From Streptomyces lycii (GTDB taxonomy: Bacteria > Actinomycetota > Actinomycetes > Streptomycetales > Streptomycetaceae): a stretch of DNA of 34,387 bases. Both the position numbers and the translations under genes were made by a program. Below, one piece after another: positions 33,147-34,387 of this stretch (position 1 is its first letter; each line of letters opens with the position of its first letter). The DNA is taken from NCBI RefSeq assembly GCF_009735685.1, contig NZ_WHPN01000270.1:1-34387 (forward strand), read 5' to 3'. The notes beneath the pieces are model-generated. The model worked only from the letters and a program-made list of their open reading frames with translations, did no database searches and was not told the origin of the DNA.

Positions 33147-33330
33147 TCAGCCTCGATGCTCACCGGTTGCCCCGCTGGCGATCTCGCTGACCAGCACGCG
33201 CATCGCCGCCTTCGAGAAGCGCAACGGCCCACGGCTGATGTCCTTGGAATCGCGCACCGCGGCGTTGTCGCCTAGGTGTACTGCCCAGCCAGGTTGGTCG
33301 AGTTTGTGCGACGACACGGTCTGAATCTGT
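33147..33330 (-). pseudogene. Truncated DUF397 gene, C-terminal part
   Basis: The minus-strand frame ends with GDNAAVRDSKDISRGPLRFS and then AAMRVLVSEIASGATGEHRG, matching the 'VRDSKDP.GP.L.FS...W..FV' end of DUF397 proteins of actinomycetes (small partners of XRE regulators). The N-terminal half, which should carry the W-RKSSYS motif, is missing and replaced by sequence leading into the IS481-type element. The likely cause is the insertion. Confidence 0.65.
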
Positions 33331-34387
33331 GAGATGACGAAGGCCCCCGGTTGTGGAGTGGAGCTGTCGAGGAACCGCTCCGCCAACCAGGAGGCCTTCG
33401 TGTCTCACGCTAACGCTGCTCTGACGCCCCGTGCCCGTCTTCGCCTGGCGCGTCTGATTGTGGATGAGGGATGGCCGGTCGCCCGTGCGGCCGAGCGCTA
33501 CGACGTGTCCTGGCCCACCGCCAAGCGATGGGCCGACCGTTACGCCGAATCCGGGCCGGCCGCGATGGCCGACCGGTCCTCACGACCTCACCGCAGCCCG
33601 GCCCGAACTACTCAGCCGCAGGTCCGCAAGATCGTGCACCTGCGCTGGAAGCAGCGACTGGGACCGGTCCAGATTGCCGGACGGCTGGGCATGCCCGCCT
33701 CGACCGTCCACGCGGTCCTGACCCGCTGCCGGATCAACCGGCTGTCCCACATCGACCGTGCCACCGGCGAGCCGGTGCGCCGCTACGAACACGGGCATCC
33801 CGGCGCCATGCTCCACATCGACGTCAAGAAGCTCGGCAACGTCCCCGACGGCGGCGGCTGGCGCTACGTCGGACGCGTCCAGGGCCGCAGGAACCGTGCC
33901 GCAACACCAGACAAGCCCCGCAACAAGTACCGCGGCCCGCTGCTGGGAACCGCATTCGTCCACACCGTCGTCGACGACCACTCCCGCGTCGCCTACGCCG
34001 AGATCCGCAACGACGAGACAGCCGACACCGCAGTCGATGTCCTGCACCGCGCGGTGGCCTGGTTCGCCGCCCGCGGCGTGACCATCGAGCGGGTCCTGAC
34101 CGACAACGGCTCGGCCTACCGCTCCCGGCACTGGAACCGGGCCTGCACCGAACTCGGCATCACACCGAAGAAGACCCGGCCCTACCGGCCACAGACGAAC
34201 GGCAAGGTCGAGCGCTTCCACCGCACCCTGGCCGACGGCTGGGCCCTCGGACGCTTCTACTCAAGCGAATCAGCCCGCCGCAAAGCCCTGCCGGCCTGGC
34301 TCCATCACTACAATCACCACCGCCCCCACACTGCAACCGGCGGCAAACCGCCCGTCACCAGGTTGACCAATGTCCCTGGGCAGTACA
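33328..34387 (+). mobile_element. IS481-family insertion sequence, right end beyond window
   Basis: The transposase gene plus about 70 bp of left leader. The left end is estimated near 33328 (tgtgagatgac), where homology to DUF397 ceases; terminal inverted repeats cannot be confirmed since the right end is outside. The element's GC is typical for Streptomyces. Confidence 0.6.
33400..34387 (+). CDS. IS481 family transposase, 3' end cut by the window
   Basis: At least 329 aa, open to the window edge. An N-terminal helix-turn-helix (LARLIVDEGWPVARAAERYD) is followed by a DDE integrase domain: first Asp in MLHIDVKKLG, second in RVLTDNGSAY, Glu in NGKVERFHRTL; VVDDHSRVAYAEI lies between the two aspartates. 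It ends at VTRLTNVPGQY, which in relatives is within a few residues of the stop, so it is nearly complete and looks intact. GTG 33400 has AGGAGG 5 bp upstream. Confidence 0.93.
   Translation, partial: MSHANAALTPRARLRLARLIVDEGWPVARAAERYDVSWPTAKRWADRYAESGPAAMADRSSRPHRSPARTTQPQVRKIVHLRWKQRLGPVQIAGRLGMPASTVHAVLTRCRINRLSHIDRATGEPVRRYEHGHPGAMLHIDVKKLGNVPDGGGWRYVGRVQGRRNRAATPDKPRNKYRGPLLGTAFVHTVVDDHSRVAYAEIRNDETADTAVDVLHRAVAWFAARGVTIERVLTDNGSAYRSRHWNRACTELGITPKKTRPYRPQTNGKVERFHRTLADGWALGRFYSSESARRKALPAWLHHYNHHRPHTATGGKPPVTRLTNVPGQY

Overview
The window is high-GC actinobacterial DNA, almost certainly a Streptomyces chromosome. GTG starts, GTGA/ATGA gene overlaps, very strong G/C at third codon positions and long low-complexity Pro/Gly/Ala tails all fit. 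No database search was possible; calls rest on motifs read by eye.

Left flank (1 to about 6.8 kb) looks like ordinary chromosome. It holds a SURF1-family membrane protein, an S9 prolyl-oligopeptidase-type peptidase, a SAM-dependent methyltransferase, a conserved protein with a long 11-residue repeat tail, and a small conserved protein preceded by a 27-bp tandem repeat whose reading frame looks shifted at its start. It ends with a strong hairpin and a 42-nt fragment (6818-6859, minus strand) equal to the 3' half of a tRNA-Pro(CGG), from anticodon loop to discriminator base. The 5' half is missing and replaced by unrelated sequence. This is the signature of an integrative element inserted in the tRNA gene, so everything from about 6860 to the right edge is read as a genomic island. 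The other end, with the complete tRNA, is outside the window.

Island (6.86-34.4 kb) is mostly DNA defence. In order: a HEPN-motif protein and an adjacent unknown ORF (7.35-9.4 kb); a response regulator and a kinase carrying two GHKL ATPase domains (9.55-12.95 kb, minus); a Dcm-type cytosine-5 methyltransferase with an added C-terminal domain resembling endonuclease III, with its 4Fe-4S motif but apparently without the glycosylase catalytic residues (13.4-15.4 kb, plus); a convergent, overlapping Vsr endonuclease; an AbrB-like small protein; a four-gene minus-strand operon of GHKL/MORC-like ATPase, Z1 helicase, PD-(D/E)XK (DUF4420) protein and AIPR protein (23.5-16.1 kb); a plus-strand SF2 helicase (24.2-26.1 kb); and a minus-strand operon of a small ORF, DrmA-type helicase and DrmB/DUF1998 protein (32.1-26.2 kb), the DISARM core pair. 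A membrane-anchored Mrr-like nuclease follows, then fragments of a flavin oxidoreductase and a DUF397 gene, then a nearly complete IS481-family transposase running off the edge.

Working model (inference): the methyltransferase marks self DNA and Vsr repairs the T:G mismatches that 5mC deamination creates. The ATPase/Z1/PD-(D/E)XK/AIPR operon matches predicted MORC-type restriction systems, and DrmA/DrmB supply a DISARM-like anti-phage module that lacks its own methylase and the PLD protein DrmC. The kinase/regulator pair may sense or gate the response. Whether this is one composite system sharing one methylase, or several systems stacked at one tRNA hotspot, is the main open question.
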